NCBI RefSeq assembly: GCF_004011095.1
Contig: NZ_CP028129.1
Span: 2,604,001-2,668,000 of the forward strand
Direction: 5' to 3'
DNA: 64,000 nucleotides
From: Rathayibacter rathayi
Lineage (GTDB): Bacteria; Actinomycetota; Actinomycetes; Actinomycetales; Microbacteriaceae
The position numbers and the translations under genes are program-made. Below, one piece after another: positions 51,705 through 59,615 of the stretch (the stretch's first letter is position 1; each line of letters opens with the position of its first letter). A model generated the notes under the pieces. That model ran no database searches, was not told the origin of the DNA, and saw only the letters and a program-made list of their open reading frames with translations.

Positions 51705-52457
51705 ATGAGCACCCTGCCCCGCCTGATGGCCTTCGACCTCGACGACACCCTCGCCGCGTCGAAGTCCCCCGTCGACCCGGCGATGGCCGACCTCTTCGTC
51801 AAGCTGCTCCAGGCCACCGAGGTGTGCATCATCTCGGGCGGCCAGATCGGGCAGTTCCGGATGCAGGTGCTCGACCGCCTCGAGGGCGCCGACCCCGAGG
51901 TCCTCGCGAAGCTGCACCTGATGCCCACCTGCGGCACGCAGTACTACCGGTACCAGAACGGCGACTGGGCGCAGATCTACGCCGAGAACCTGACCGACGA
52001 CGAGAAGTCGCGCGCCCTCGCCGCGGTTGAGGAGAAGGCGAAGGAGCTCGGCTACTGGGAGTCAGAGACCTGGGGTCCGATCCTCGAGGACCGCGATTCG
52101 CAGATCACCTTCTCGGCCCTCGGCCAGTCGGCGCCCGTCGAGGTCAAGCAGGCCTGGGACCCTGACGGCGAGAAGAAGAACACCCTCCGCGAGGCCGTGC
52201 AGGCCGTGCTCCCGGACCTCGAGGTCCGCTCTGGCGGTTCCACCTCCGTCGACATCACCCGCAAGGGCATCGACAAGGCGTACGGGATGAACAAGCTCAC
52301 CGAGCTGACCGGCATCCCCCTCGACGAGATGATCTTCGTCGGCGACCGCCTCGACCCCGACGGCAACGACTACCCCGTGAAGGCGATGGGCGTCGAGTGC
52401 TTCGCCGTCGAGGGCTGGCACGACACTGCCGCATACCTCCGCTCGTACGGCCTGTAG
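51705..52457 (+). CDS. HAD-IIB phosphatase (phosphomannomutase/sucrose-phosphatase-like)
   Basis: A 250-residue HAD-IIB protein: nucleophile motif MAFDLDDTLAASKSPVDPAM, IISGGQIGQF (motif II), a Cof-type cap (GTQYYRYQNGDWAQIYAENL), KGIDKAYGM with the motif III Lys and FVGDRLDPDGNDYPVKAMG (motif IV). The cap with SVDITRKGIDKAYG is close to eukaryote-type phosphomannomutase folds, while many actinobacterial members act as sugar-phosphate phosphatases. ATG 51705 begins the family's opening. Confidence 0.92.
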   Translation: MSTLPRLMAFDLDDTLAASKSPVDPAMADLFVKLLQATEVCIISGGQIGQFRMQVLDRLEGADPEVLAKLHLMPTCGTQYYRYQNGDWAQIYAENLTDDEKSRALAAVEEKAKELGYWESETWGPILEDRDSQITFSALGQSAPVEVKQAWDPDGEKKNTLREAVQAVLPDLEVRSGGSTSVDITRKGIDKAYGMNKLTELTGIPLDEMIFVGDRLDPDGNDYPVKAMGVECFAVEGWHDTAAYLRSYGL

Positions 52458-52470
52458 GCCGGACGCTTCT

Positions 52471-52502
52471 CGCGGGACCTCTGCTGCGGCAGAGGTCCCG
52501 CG
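52471..52502. terminator. Bidirectional terminator after the HAD phosphatase
   Basis: CGCGGGACCTCTGC (52471-52484) pairs perfectly with its complement at 52489-52502 around a four-base loop, between the convergent HAD and MmcQ-like genes. Confidence 0.88.
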
Positions 52503-52509
52503 GGTCCGG

Positions 52510-52893
52510 TCAGCGGTCCTCGTTCAGCGATCCGGTGGCGGTGCCGTCGAGGGTGAGGCGGAGTCGTCGGGGCAGCGACGCGACGACGATCGCGTGCGAC
52601 TCCTCGATCAGCTCCAGCACCAGTCCGGGCTCCACGATCCCGCCGGCGTCCACGGTCACCCAGTGCTTCTTATTGAGGTGGTAGCCGGGCGCGATCCCGT
52701 CGACTCCCGCGACCAGGTGCACCACGTTCTCGGGTAGCGCCTTCACGCTGACCACCGGCCGCCCGAACCGCTCCATCTCGAGCGCGAACACTTTCCCCCC
52801 GACCTTCCACACCCGCGTCCCCTCCCCGAACGGGAATCCCGCCTCCACCCCCGCGAGCCCCTCGAGGAAACGCTCCACCATCCCGTCGTTCAT
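52510..52893 (-). CDS. MmcQ/YjbR family protein
   Basis: A 127-residue protein of the MmcQ/YjbR fold: ERFLEGLAGVEAGFPFGEGT at the N-terminus, VWKVGGKVFALEMERFGRP, PGYHLNKKHWVTVDAGGIVE and a C-terminal SHAIVVASLPRRLRLTL. The motif Y/F-H-x-NKxHW is the family's signature. These are small, probably DNA-binding-like proteins of unknown role. ATG 52893 is preferred because it leads directly into the conserved helix. Confidence 0.9.
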   Translation of the reverse strand: MNDGMVERFLEGLAGVEAGFPFGEGTRVWKVGGKVFALEMERFGRPVVSVKALPENVVHLVAGVDGIAPGYHLNKKHWVTVDAGGIVEPGLVLELIEESHAIVVASLPRRLRLTLDGTATGSLNEDR

Positions 52894-53133
52894 CCCCCCA
52901 TCCTCCCGCAACCTTTCTCATGCCCCCCGCTCGTGCCGCAGGCACACCCCGTTACTTTCTTCGTGCCCGCTTCGGAGTGATCCTGGGTTGGCCTGCCGGG
53001 CTCGGCATGATGTTGTGCGCATGATCTGGGCGGTGTTGTCACTCAGTCCGTTGTGGCGGCTGGTGAACGCTGATAGGGACTGAGGTCGGCTTCGCGCCGA
53101 GCGCCATTCCCCGCGGCTTGACCGACGAGGAAC

Positions 53134-53376
53134 TCAACAAGACTTGACAGCAGCCCACCTGGGGCAACGTAGGTCGCAGCCCGTACCGCCTCGAACCGGT
53201 GCTGCAACCTCGGGCACGGCCCCCTGCGCCGCAGCAGCGGCATCCCGGGTGCGGGCCACCTCGGTGGCGACCGCCATGCGTACGCCTGACCGCTCACGCA
53301 CTGCGCGGGCGGTCACCGTCTCCCCTGCGGCCGCCAGGATCTCAGCGGCCGCAAGCGCTTTCTCGTCTGCGACCAA
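53134..53376 (-). pseudogene. KfrA-like DNA-binding domain remnant
   Basis: A minus-strand frame reads VADEKALAAAEILAAAGETV then TARAVRERSGVRMAVATEVA and RTRDAAAAAQGAVPEVAAPV, the N-terminal winged-helix segment of plasmid-type KfrA proteins. It has only a TTG candidate start, and after about 60 residues homology ends. The rest of the gene is missing. It sits in a 2-kb decayed region with other mobile-element scraps; bases 52894-53133 hold no gene. Confidence 0.55.
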
Positions 53377-53463
53377 CGGCGGGAGCGACCACCCGACCGT
53401 TTGCCCGTGGGGGCCGCTAAAAGGTACACTTCGGGCAGTCCGGGGCGTTGAGTTTCGGAAAGT

Positions 53464-53504
53464 GAACCCGAGACCCGTCCGGAATGGACGCGGCGCTCGG
53501 GTTT
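53464..53504. terminator. Hairpin within the decayed region
   Basis: AACCCGAG (53465-53472) pairs with CTCGGGTT (53496-53503), with possible inner pairing and T residues following. It stands between the KfrA-like remnant and the DUF3800 remnant and could terminate either side. Confidence 0.45.
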
Positions 53505-53511
53505 CGCGCTT

Positions 53512-53863
53512 TCAGGGTGCGATGTCGATCACTTCGCTGATCATCGGTTGCGCGCGCCGTCGCCAGTCACCACCGCGCGCCCACGCCCACCCGACGGCGT
53601 CCGGGATCGCGAGTACTTGTACCGGGCATTAAGCCGGGAGATGTCAACGCCGCGGACGACAATGCGTGCAGGCAGCGCCGCAAGTTCGGTCATCCATTGC
53701 TGATAGATCCAGATCCGTGCGCGCACCTAGCGCGCGATCAGCTCGAACCCGTCGCGACCAGTCATCAGTGAGTGAGCGTGCAGCTCGGTGTCCGATCCAA
53801 CGCCGCCGCCGCACGGCACCCCAACACGAGCCTGACCGAGCGCGACAACTAGCCCGGACAAGC
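53512..53863 (-). pseudogene. DUF3800 protein remnant with in-frame stop and frameshift
   Basis: Reading the minus strand: SDTELHAHSLMTGRDGFELI-AR, then an in-frame TAG (near 53729), then VRARIWIYQQWMTELAALPA and RIVVRGVDISRLNARYKYS. A frameshift follows near 53605, after which another frame gives IPDAVGWAWARGGDWRRRAQ and ends PMISEVIDIAP-TGA at 53512. The pieces, in order, match DUF3800 proteins, an RNase-H-like family often on mobile elements (Asp, ELHAH and RGVD positions). The N-terminal part is also partly missing. The gene is dead. Confidence 0.75.
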
Positions 53864-53906
53864 CGAGGGGGCCCGATCTCAACGTAACTGAGATCGGACC
53901 CCCTCG
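53864..53906. terminator. Strong terminator for the two-gene unit at 53933-54651
   Basis: CGAGGGGGCCCGATCTCA (53864-53881) pairs with TGAGATCGGACCCCCTCG (53889-53906) at 17 of 18 positions with a seven-base loop. It lies 26 bases after the stop of the minus-strand gene at 53933. Confidence 0.85.
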
Positions 53907-53932
53907 AGGTCTCCAGGGAAAAGCGTCGTTCG

Positions 53933-54166
53933 TCAGCCCAGGTCGTTCCGCGACTTTGCGTTGAACGATCCGTCTTTGGCGATGACGCTGTGGGATCCGC
54001 CGGTTCGGGCAGTGGCCGAGATGCTGCCTCCACCGCGAGGACCGACGATGTACCGTCCAGTCGTCGCGTCCTGCTCCACCGAGCGCCCGGAACGCCGCAG
54101 GTTCTTCGCGGCCTTCTCGGCAAGCTGGCGCGCCAGTCGCTGCGATTGCTCGCTGTATCCGCTCAT
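53933..54166 (-). CDS. Small hypothetical protein (77 aa)
   Basis: A 77-residue hydrophilic protein (MSGYSEQSQRLARQLAEKAA, KNLRRSGRSVEQDATTGRYI, VGPRGGGSISATARTGGSHS). The helical N-terminus and Gly/Ser-rich C-terminus give no family match by eye. Its ATG overlaps the upstream gene's stop (ATGA) and a strong terminator follows, so the gene appears live, unlike its decayed surroundings. It may be accessory cargo of the element that once occupied this region. Confidence 0.65.
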   Translation of the reverse strand: MSGYSEQSQRLARQLAEKAAKNLRRSGRSVEQDATTGRYIVGPRGGGSISATARTGGSHSVIAKDGSFNAKSRNDLG

Positions 54167-54651
54167 TGCTGCCACCACCTCTTCTTCGGTGCCATCGCTT
54201 CGGTGATCACGTTGACCACGTTGATCGCCATCTCATTATCTTCGTCCCTCGCCCACGGCGCGTCTATGAGTGTCGCGAGAACCGACAGACCCATCTCAGA
54301 CTCGCCGCGCTTCGTGCTGACCGCTTTCTCGCACGCCCAGGCGAACCGGTCCCACCAGCGGGCTAGGTCGTCGGCCTCGTGTTTCTGCTCTCGATCGCGG
54401 CTCGAGTTGTGATACGCGATGTAGGAGGCGATGCCAGCGCCGAGCACGGCGAGGCTGCCTCCAAAGCCTGCGGAGGTAAAGAACGTTCCCCACCACGTCC
54501 CGTCCGCGTAGAGGGGCGGAATGAACCGCGCCACAGCGAACGCAATCACTGCCACCGCCGCGGTGATCCACCACCACCGTCGAGAAGGTCGGCGCGAAGT
54601 GGCCGAGGAGCGGGCGGCTGTCGCACCCGTCGGCGGCGGGGTCACTGTCAC
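54163..54651 (-). CDS. Hypothetical membrane protein (two helices)
   Basis: A 162-residue protein with a basic N-terminus, two membrane helices (WWWITAAVAVIAFAVARFIP, TSAGFGGSLAVLGAGIASYI) and a charged cytoplasmic half (SSRDREQKHEADDLARWWDR, FAWACEKAVSTKRGESEMGL, NEMAINVVNVITEAMAPKKR). The pattern, and the coupling to a small hydrophilic partner, recall two-gene cargo of actinobacterial mobile elements or prophages. No family is certain. Confidence 0.65.
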   Translation of the reverse strand: MTVTPPPTGATAARSSATSRRPSRRWWWITAAVAVIAFAVARFIPPLYADGTWWGTFFTSAGFGGSLAVLGAGIASYIAYHNSSRDREQKHEADDLARWWDRFAWACEKAVSTKRGESEMGLSVLATLIDAPWARDEDNEMAINVVNVITEAMAPKKRWWQQ

Positions 54652-54839
54652 TCTCGCAGTCTGTCACGACTGTGGCCCGCTCCAGCCTCCTCGTCCCGTA
54701 TGGGGATCGCCCAGCGGGACGCTCCAAGCGTCCGCAGCAGCGCCCGAAATCGCGGGGCCGGGAGTGTTGCAGATGACCCGCCCGATGAAATGCCCGCTGA
54801 GGGGGCCTCTAGTGGGACGCTCCCCGCCTGGCTGGTCTC

Positions 54840-54995
54840 GTGGGGTACGCACACGTCTCAACCGGCAAGCAGGACACGCAGGCGCAGCGCGACGCTCTGG
54901 CCGCCGTCGACATCGTCGCCGAACGCATTGATGTCGAGTCCACCGAACCGACTACTCGATCTCGCGTACCGACAACGGCTGCAAACGCGCTATGA
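54840..54995 (+). pseudogene. Serine recombinase (resolvase) N-terminal remnant
   Basis: From a GTG, codons read GYAHVSTGKQDTQAQRDALA then AVDIVAERIDV, the catalytic opening of serine recombinases (GYAxVSTxxQ with the nucleophile Ser). After about 31 residues homology ends and the frame stops at 54993. The recombinase body is gone. The surrounding 54652-55125 shows no other confident gene; one plus-strand frame (54960-55167) has coding-like bias but no recognisable product. Confidence 0.7.
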
Positions 54996-55125
54996 CTCGA
55001 CACTCGTAGCCGCCGCCCAGACATTGTCAGACGCGCTTGAGGCGTCGCCCGGCTGCGGTACCGGCAAGGCGAAGGAGGACGCCGTAGCGGCCTACAACGC
55101 CGCGAGCACCGTGCCCGGGCGGCGC

Positions 55126-55605
55126 CTAGTCGTTGCCGAGGATGATGATGGAGGCAGTCGGGGGTAATGCGTCCTCGTGGTACCGCTCGATCTCTGCGAT
55201 GGCGGCCGGGTCGGCCTGCTCGAGGAACTGGGTGAGGCGGGCGACCTCTTCCGTCTCGCCGATCGACTCGGCGGCGCGGCGGAGGGCGTAGAGGGAGAGG
55301 AGGAAGCCGCGGTTGGGTCCGTGTCGCCAGGGGATGGGCCCCTGGCCGCGCCAGCCGGCAGCGCGGAGGAGGTCGAGGCCGCGGTGGTATCCGACGCGGG
55401 CGTAGGCGTAGGAGGGGAGCGCCGCGTCGATGCCCCAGACGCTGTCGGCGAGGAGGGCCCAGGCCAGCGGGGAGCGCGGGTGGGCCGCGGCGAGGGCAGC
55501 GAATTCGACGGCTCCTGGGTCCGCGTGCTTGGTGAGGGCCGCGGTGACCGCGGGCTCCTCGGGGAGGAGGGTCGGTTCGGGGCCCAGCAGGTTCTCGCCA
55601 GTCAT
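55126..55605 (-). CDS. DUF3151 family protein
   Basis: A 159-residue protein matching DUF3151, an actinobacterial family of unknown function: MTGENLLGPEPTLLPEEPAV at the N-terminus, AHPRSPLAWALLADSVWGID, SYAYARVGYHRGLDLLRAAG, GWRGQGPIPWRHGPNRGFLL and RAAESIGETEEVARLTQFLE. It is likely a soluble helical, TPR-like protein. The ATG is preceded by the family's usual start. In related genomes it often neighbours purA or fructose-bisphosphate aldolase genes, consistent with purA being nearby. Confidence 0.93.
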   Translation of the reverse strand: MTGENLLGPEPTLLPEEPAVTAALTKHADPGAVEFAALAAAHPRSPLAWALLADSVWGIDAALPSYAYARVGYHRGLDLLRAAGWRGQGPIPWRHGPNRGFLLSLYALRRAAESIGETEEVARLTQFLEQADPAAIAEIERYHEDALPPTASIIILGND

Positions 55606-55777
55606 GCTGCCCAGGCTATCCCGCTCTCGGCTGTGCGGGTCTGGGAGCCGGCCCTCCGGCGCGGGCCTGTCGCTACTCCGCGGTGCCGCCGAGAAGTGCA
55701 GGCCGCCGGGCGGCGGGACCCGCCGATCCTTCCGCCATCGCCGTCGCGGGGACGGGCGCCGCCGATAGCATCAACGC

Positions 55778-56596
55778 ATGGCGACGAACCGCAGTGAAGT
55801 CGAGGCCTGGCTCACAGACATGGACGGCGTGCTGGTGCACGAGAACAAGGCGCTCCCCGGCGCGCCCGAGCTGATCCAGGAGTGGATCGACTCGGGGACC
55901 CCGTTCCTGGTGCTGACGAACAACTCGATCTTCACGCCGCGGGACCTCGCGGCGCGGTTGCGCGGGTCGGGGCTGCATGTGCCGGAGGAGCGCATTTGGA
56001 CGAGTGCTCTGGCGACCGCGGATTTCTGCGCGTCGCAGAAGCCGGGCGGGAGCGCGTTCGTGATCGGCGAGGCGGGGATCACCACCGCGCTGCACGAGGT
56101 CGGCTTCATCATGACCGAGACGGCACCCGACTATGTGGTCGTGGGTGAGACCCGCAACTACAGCTTCGAGGCGATCACGAAGGCGATCCGTCTGATCGTG
56201 GCGGGGGCGCGTTTCATCGTCACCAATCCTGATGCGACGGGTCCGAGCTCTGAGGGTGTCCTCCCGGCGACGGGGGCGATCGCCGCGCTGATCACGAAGG
56301 CGACGGGGAAGGATCCGTATGTCGTCGGCAAGCCGAACCCGATGATGTTCCGCTCGGCGATGAACAAGATCGGCGCGCACAGCGAGAACACGGGGATGAT
56401 CGGCGACCGGATGGACACCGACATCGTCGCGGGTATCGAGGCGGGGCTGCACACGGTGCTGGTGCTGACGGGGATCAGCGACGCGGCCGAGATCGAGCGT
56501 TACCCGTTCCGACCGGACGAGGTGCTGAGCGGGGTGCACGAGCTGCTGTCGGCGGAGCCGTTCGAGTCGGAGTTCCCGCCGGCGTCCACGGTCTGA
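55778..56596 (+). CDS. HAD-IIA (NagD-like) phosphatase
   Basis: A 272-residue HAD-IIA protein: nucleophile motif [39 protein letters not shown] (motif II), cap segment [39 protein letters not shown] (motif III Lys) and [20 protein letters not shown] (motif IV). NagD-like enzymes dephosphorylate nucleotides or sugar phosphates such as UMP and glycerol-3-P. ATG 55778 opens the conserved segment; the leader has no evident signal. Confidence 0.93.
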   Translation: MATNRSEVEAWLTDMDGVLVHENKALPGAPELIQEWIDSGTPFLVLTNNSIFTPRDLAARLRGSGLHVPEERIWTSALATADFCASQKPGGSAFVIGEAGITTALHEVGFIMTETAPDYVVVGETRNYSFEAITKAIRLIVAGARFIVTNPDATGPSSEGVLPATGAIAALITKATGKDPYVVGKPNPMMFRSAMNKIGAHSENTGMIGDRMDTDIVAGIEAGLHTVLVLTGISDAAEIERYPFRPDEVLSGVHELLSAEPFESEFPPASTV

Positions 56597-56635
56597 CTCC
56601 TGTCGGCACGGTCCCGCTCGGAGGCGGCGCCGGGC

Positions 56636-57298
56636 TCAGAAGCGGACGTGCTGCAGCACCCAGGCGTGCATCGCGACGGCGGCTGCTGCTGACGCGTTGA
56701 TCGAGCGGGTCGAGCCGAACTGCGAGATTTCGAGCACGGCCTCGGCGGCGTCGATCGCCTCCTCCGAGAGACCCGGCCCCTCCTGCCCGAACAGCAGCAG
56801 GCACCGCTCGGGCAGGCGGTAGGTCTCGAGCGGCACGCAGCCGGGGACGTTGTCGATCGCGATCAGCGGCACCTCCGCCTCCGCCGCCCACTGCACGAGA
56901 TCGGCCACCGTCTCGTGGTGCTGAACGTGTTGGTACCGGTCGGTCACCATCGCGCCGCGCTTGTTCCAGCGCCGCCGGCCGACGATGTGCACGCCCTCCG
57001 CGCCGAACGCGTTGGCGCTGCGGACGATCGAGCCGATGTTCATGTCGTGCTGCCAGTTCTCGATCGCGACGTGGAACGGGTGCCGGGTGCGGTCGAGTTC
57101 CGCGACGATCGCGTCCATCCGCCAGTAGCGGAACCGGTCGACCACGTTGCGCGCGTCGCCGCGCTCCAGCAGTTCCGGGTCGAGGCGGTCGTCCTCGGGC
57201 CATTCGCCCCGCCAGGGGCCGACCCCGTTCGTGGTGAGTTCGACGGAGGCGGTGGGTCCGGCCGCGGGGTTCGCCTCGTTCTCCTGCACGATCGGCAA
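56636..57298 (-). CDS. SpoU/TrmH-family RNA 2'-O-methyltransferase
   Basis: A 220-residue SPOUT methyltransferase: motif 1 HFHVAIENWQHDMNIGSIVR-type segment (NIGSIVRSANAFGAEGVHIVG), motif 2 CLLLFGQEGPGLSEEAIDAA and motif 3 ISQFGSTRSINASAAAAVAM. These build the knotted S-adenosylmethionine site used to methylate a ribose in tRNA or rRNA. The ~60-residue N-terminal extension (GVGPWRGEWPEDDRLDPELL) may bind RNA. The exact target nucleotide cannot be told. Confidence 0.92.
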   Translation of the reverse strand: MPIVQENEANPAAGPTASVELTTNGVGPWRGEWPEDDRLDPELLERGDARNVVDRFRYWRMDAIVAELDRTRHPFHVAIENWQHDMNIGSIVRSANAFGAEGVHIVGRRRWNKRGAMVTDRYQHVQHHETVADLVQWAAEAEVPLIAIDNVPGCVPLETYRLPERCLLLFGQEGPGLSEEAIDAAEAVLEISQFGSTRSINASAAAAVAMHAWVLQHVRF

Positions 57299-57350
57299 CC
57301 CTACTGCGCGTGTCCCGCCTCGGTCGGCCCGACGGCACAGGACGCGCGGA

Positions 57351-59063
57351 TCAGGCTGCGGGACTGCCGGCCAGGGAACCGGTCAGCTCGCCGCCACCGG
57401 CTCGGTTCACGAAGCAGTAGTAGCTGCGCTCGCCCGCGTCCCACTGCTCCTGGGTGACCGGGAACGCGCCGGCGACCTGCACGTCGCCGTAGGTCTCGGC
57501 CGCGGCGATGTTCACAACGCCCTGCGCCTGGCAGAGCGAGGAGACGGTGACGGCCAGCGCCTCCTGGCCGGGGAAGGCGGCGTCGGTCAACTCGGCCGTG
57601 GCTACGAGCTGGGCGGAGTGGGCGGTCGCGCAGTCGACGACGGTGAATTCCTCCGCCCAGACGGAGTCGAAGGGCTGCATGCACTCGCCGCCGAGCAGCG
57701 CGTTCCACGCCCAGGTTCCCGCCGGCAGCGGGCCGACCGTCGGCAGGGACGCGGTCGGCCCGGGCGTCGAGTCGGCCGGCGTGTCACTGACGGCCGGGGC
57801 AGCCTGCGGCTCGGCCTGTCCGCCGGCGCTCCCGACCGCGATGCCGATGGTGAAGAGGGCGGCGAGCAGGATCACGGCGCCCGCAGCGATCAGGCCGACC
57901 AGGAGGCGCCGCCTGCTGAGGGTGCGCCAGAGCGGCGGTCCGACGGGGGTGGATCCTCGCTCGCGGCTCTTGGGGCGGGACCGGGCCGAGCGCGACGTGC
58001 GCGGCGCGGCGGCGTTGACGTGCGCGGCCGCGGGCGCGGTGCGGAAGGGCGCCGCTTCGGCGGGGACGACGGAGTCGGTCGCCGGCTCGAGATCCCAGGC
58101 GTAGGAGCCCGCGCTCTCCCGCCAGAGTTCCTGGTCGCCGCCGTCCGGCACGTCGCGCGGGGCGACGACCTGCTCCCACACGGGCGGCTGGTCCCAGTCG
58201 CCACGCGGGTCGGGCCACTCGTAGACGGCGGGCGGGGCCAGCTCTCGGGGGGCGGGCGCGGTCGCACCCGCGGGGCGGTCGTCGGCGACGGGAGGCACCT
58301 CGGCGCGCTCCGGGACTGCACCGTCGGTGCCGGGGCCGGCCACCTCGACGGACTCGTCGGACGCCCGACGGGCGCTGCGCAGCCCGGCCGGCGCGGTCGG
58401 CAGGTCGGTGGGAGGGAGGGTGTGCGGCAGGACCGGGCGGACGGAGTCGGCTCGGCGGCGGTGCACGTCGGCGCCGCTGTCGGTGGGCGGCTCGTGGGAG
58501 ACGTGGTCGCCGGGCGGCTCCTCGGTGGCGCGGTCGGTAGCGCGCTCGCGCCGCTGATCCGCTGGATCGCTCACGGAGGGCGGCTCGCCCGGTCCGGTCC
58601 CGGTGTCGCCGGTCCCGGTGTCGCCGTCATCGGACCCGCCGTCCGCATCGTCGCCCTCGACGGGTGCGGGTGCCGCACTCCGCACGGGCTCTCCCGGCCA
58701 GAGACCGACCGGAGCAGCCGGGCTGTGGCGCGGCACGGCAGCGGACTCGTCCTCCACGGGACGCTCCGTCGCCGACGCGCTGGGTACCTCAGCCGCCGCC
58801 GCTTCGGATCCGCTCACCACGGATTCGGCACCGTCCTCTGTCGGCCGCTGCACCGGAGCAGGAGGCCGAGGTGAGTCGAAAATGCTCTTCAGTCGGCCAC
58901 CGCTGAGCTGCTGGAGCAGCCACTCGCTGCTGCCGACGGGACGATCCGGCTCGGAACGCTCGTTCCCGCGAGGAGTCGACTCCCGGCCCTCGAGTTCCCG
59001 GCCCTCCGGCTCCGAGTGCTCACCGCCCTCCGAGCCCCCGTCGCGTCCGCCCTTGTCGACCAT
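57351..59063 (-). CDS. Septum-formation-domain membrane protein
   Basis: A 570-residue protein with a long disordered, acidic/Pro-rich cytoplasmic N-terminal region (about 1-390), a basic stretch, one membrane helix (LLVGLIAAGAVILLAALFTI) and a C-terminal extracytoplasmic domain of the septum-formation type: WNALLGGECMQPFDSVWAEE, FTVVDCATAHSAQLVATAEL, SSLCQAQGVVN and ERSYYCFVNR, with four Cys that probably pair. Such domains occur in actinobacterial proteins linked to cell division. The ATG overlaps the pyrE stop (ATGA), so the two are co-translated. Confidence 0.85.
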   Translation of the reverse strand: MVDKGGRDGGSEGGEHSEPEGRELEGRESTPRGNERSEPDRPVGSSEWLLQQLSGGRLKSIFDSPRPPAPVQRPTEDGAESVVSGSEAAAAEVPSASATERPVEDESAAVPRHSPAAPVGLWPGEPVRSAAPAPVEGDDADGGSDDGDTGTGDTGTGPGEPPSVSDPADQRRERATDRATEEPPGDHVSHEPPTDSGADVHRRRADSVRPVLPHTLPPTDLPTAPAGLRSARRASDESVEVAGPGTDGAVPERAEVPPVADDRPAGATAPAPRELAPPAVYEWPDPRGDWDQPPVWEQVVAPRDVPDGGDQELWRESAGSYAWDLEPATDSVVPAEAAPFRTAPAAAHVNAAAPRTSRSARSRPKSRERGSTPVGPPLWRTLSRRRLLVGLIAAGAVILLAALFTIGIAVGSAGGQAEPQAAPAVSDTPADSTPGPTASLPTVGPLPAGTWAWNALLGGECMQPFDSVWAEEFTVVDCATAHSAQLVATAELTDAAFPGQEALAVTVSSLCQAQGVVNIAAAETYGDVQVAGAFPVTQEQWDAGERSYYCFVNRAGGGELTGSLAGSPAA

Positions 59064-59611
59064 CAGCTCAGGCCGAGGTCGGCCAGACCGATCGCCGCGA
59101 AGTACGGGTAGCCGGCGTCCTGGATGATCTCGCGGGCCCCGGTCGCGCGGTCGACGACGACGGCGACTCCGGCGATCTCGGCGCCGACCTTCAGCAGGGC
59201 CTCGATCGCCGTCAGCGGTGAGCCGCCGGTGGTGGACGTGTCCTCGACGACCACGACGCGCTTGCCCTCGAGGTCGGGGCCCTCGACCTGCCGACCGCGG
59301 CCGTGGTCCTTGGGTTCCTTGCGCACAACGAAAGCGTCGTAGGAGAGCCCTCGAGCTGCACCCTGGTGCAGGATCGCGGCGGCGATCGGATCGGCTCCCA
59401 TCGTGAGGCCGCCGACCGCATCGACGCGCTCGATCGGCGCGATCAGGTCGAGCATGACCTGCCCGATCAGCGGGGCGACGCGGTGGTCGAGGCTCACCCG
59501 GCGCAGATCGACGTAGTACGACGCCTTCGTGCCGCTGGTGAGGGTGAAGTCCCCGTGGAAGACGGCGTCGGAGCCGATGTACTCGATGAGCTGGTGGCGT
59601 GCGTCGGTCAC
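59063..59611 (-). CDS. pyrE: Orotate phosphoribosyltransferase
   Basis: A 182-residue PyrE, which links orotate to PRPP to make OMP in pyrimidine synthesis. Features: HGDFTLTSGTKASYYVDLRR at the start, DAVGGLTMGADPIAAAILHQ, RKEPKDHGRGRQVEGPDLEG with the conserved Lys, and the PRPP motif VVVVEDTSTTGGSPLTAIEA. The GTG start is four bases after the upstream ABC gene's stop, so it belongs to one operon with the two exporter genes and the septum protein. Confidence 0.95.
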   Translation of the reverse strand: MTDARHQLIEYIGSDAVFHGDFTLTSGTKASYYVDLRRVSLDHRVAPLIGQVMLDLIAPIERVDAVGGLTMGADPIAAAILHQGAARGLSYDAFVVRKEPKDHGRGRQVEGPDLEGKRVVVVEDTSTTGGSPLTAIEALLKVGAEIAGVAVVVDRATGAREIIQDAGYPYFAAIGLADLGLS

Positions 59612-59615
59612 GCAC

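Noticed and set aside
53380..53510. Possible tRNA or attachment-site tRNA fragment near the mobile remnants
   Set aside because: The hairpin around 53465-53503 does not extend to a cloverleaf with a T-loop or CCA end.
54960..55167. Plus-strand frame LLDLAYRQRLQTRYDSTLVA and onward
   Set aside because: Has some coding bias but no start, no recognisable family, and runs into the convergent DUF3151 gene; kept only as a note.
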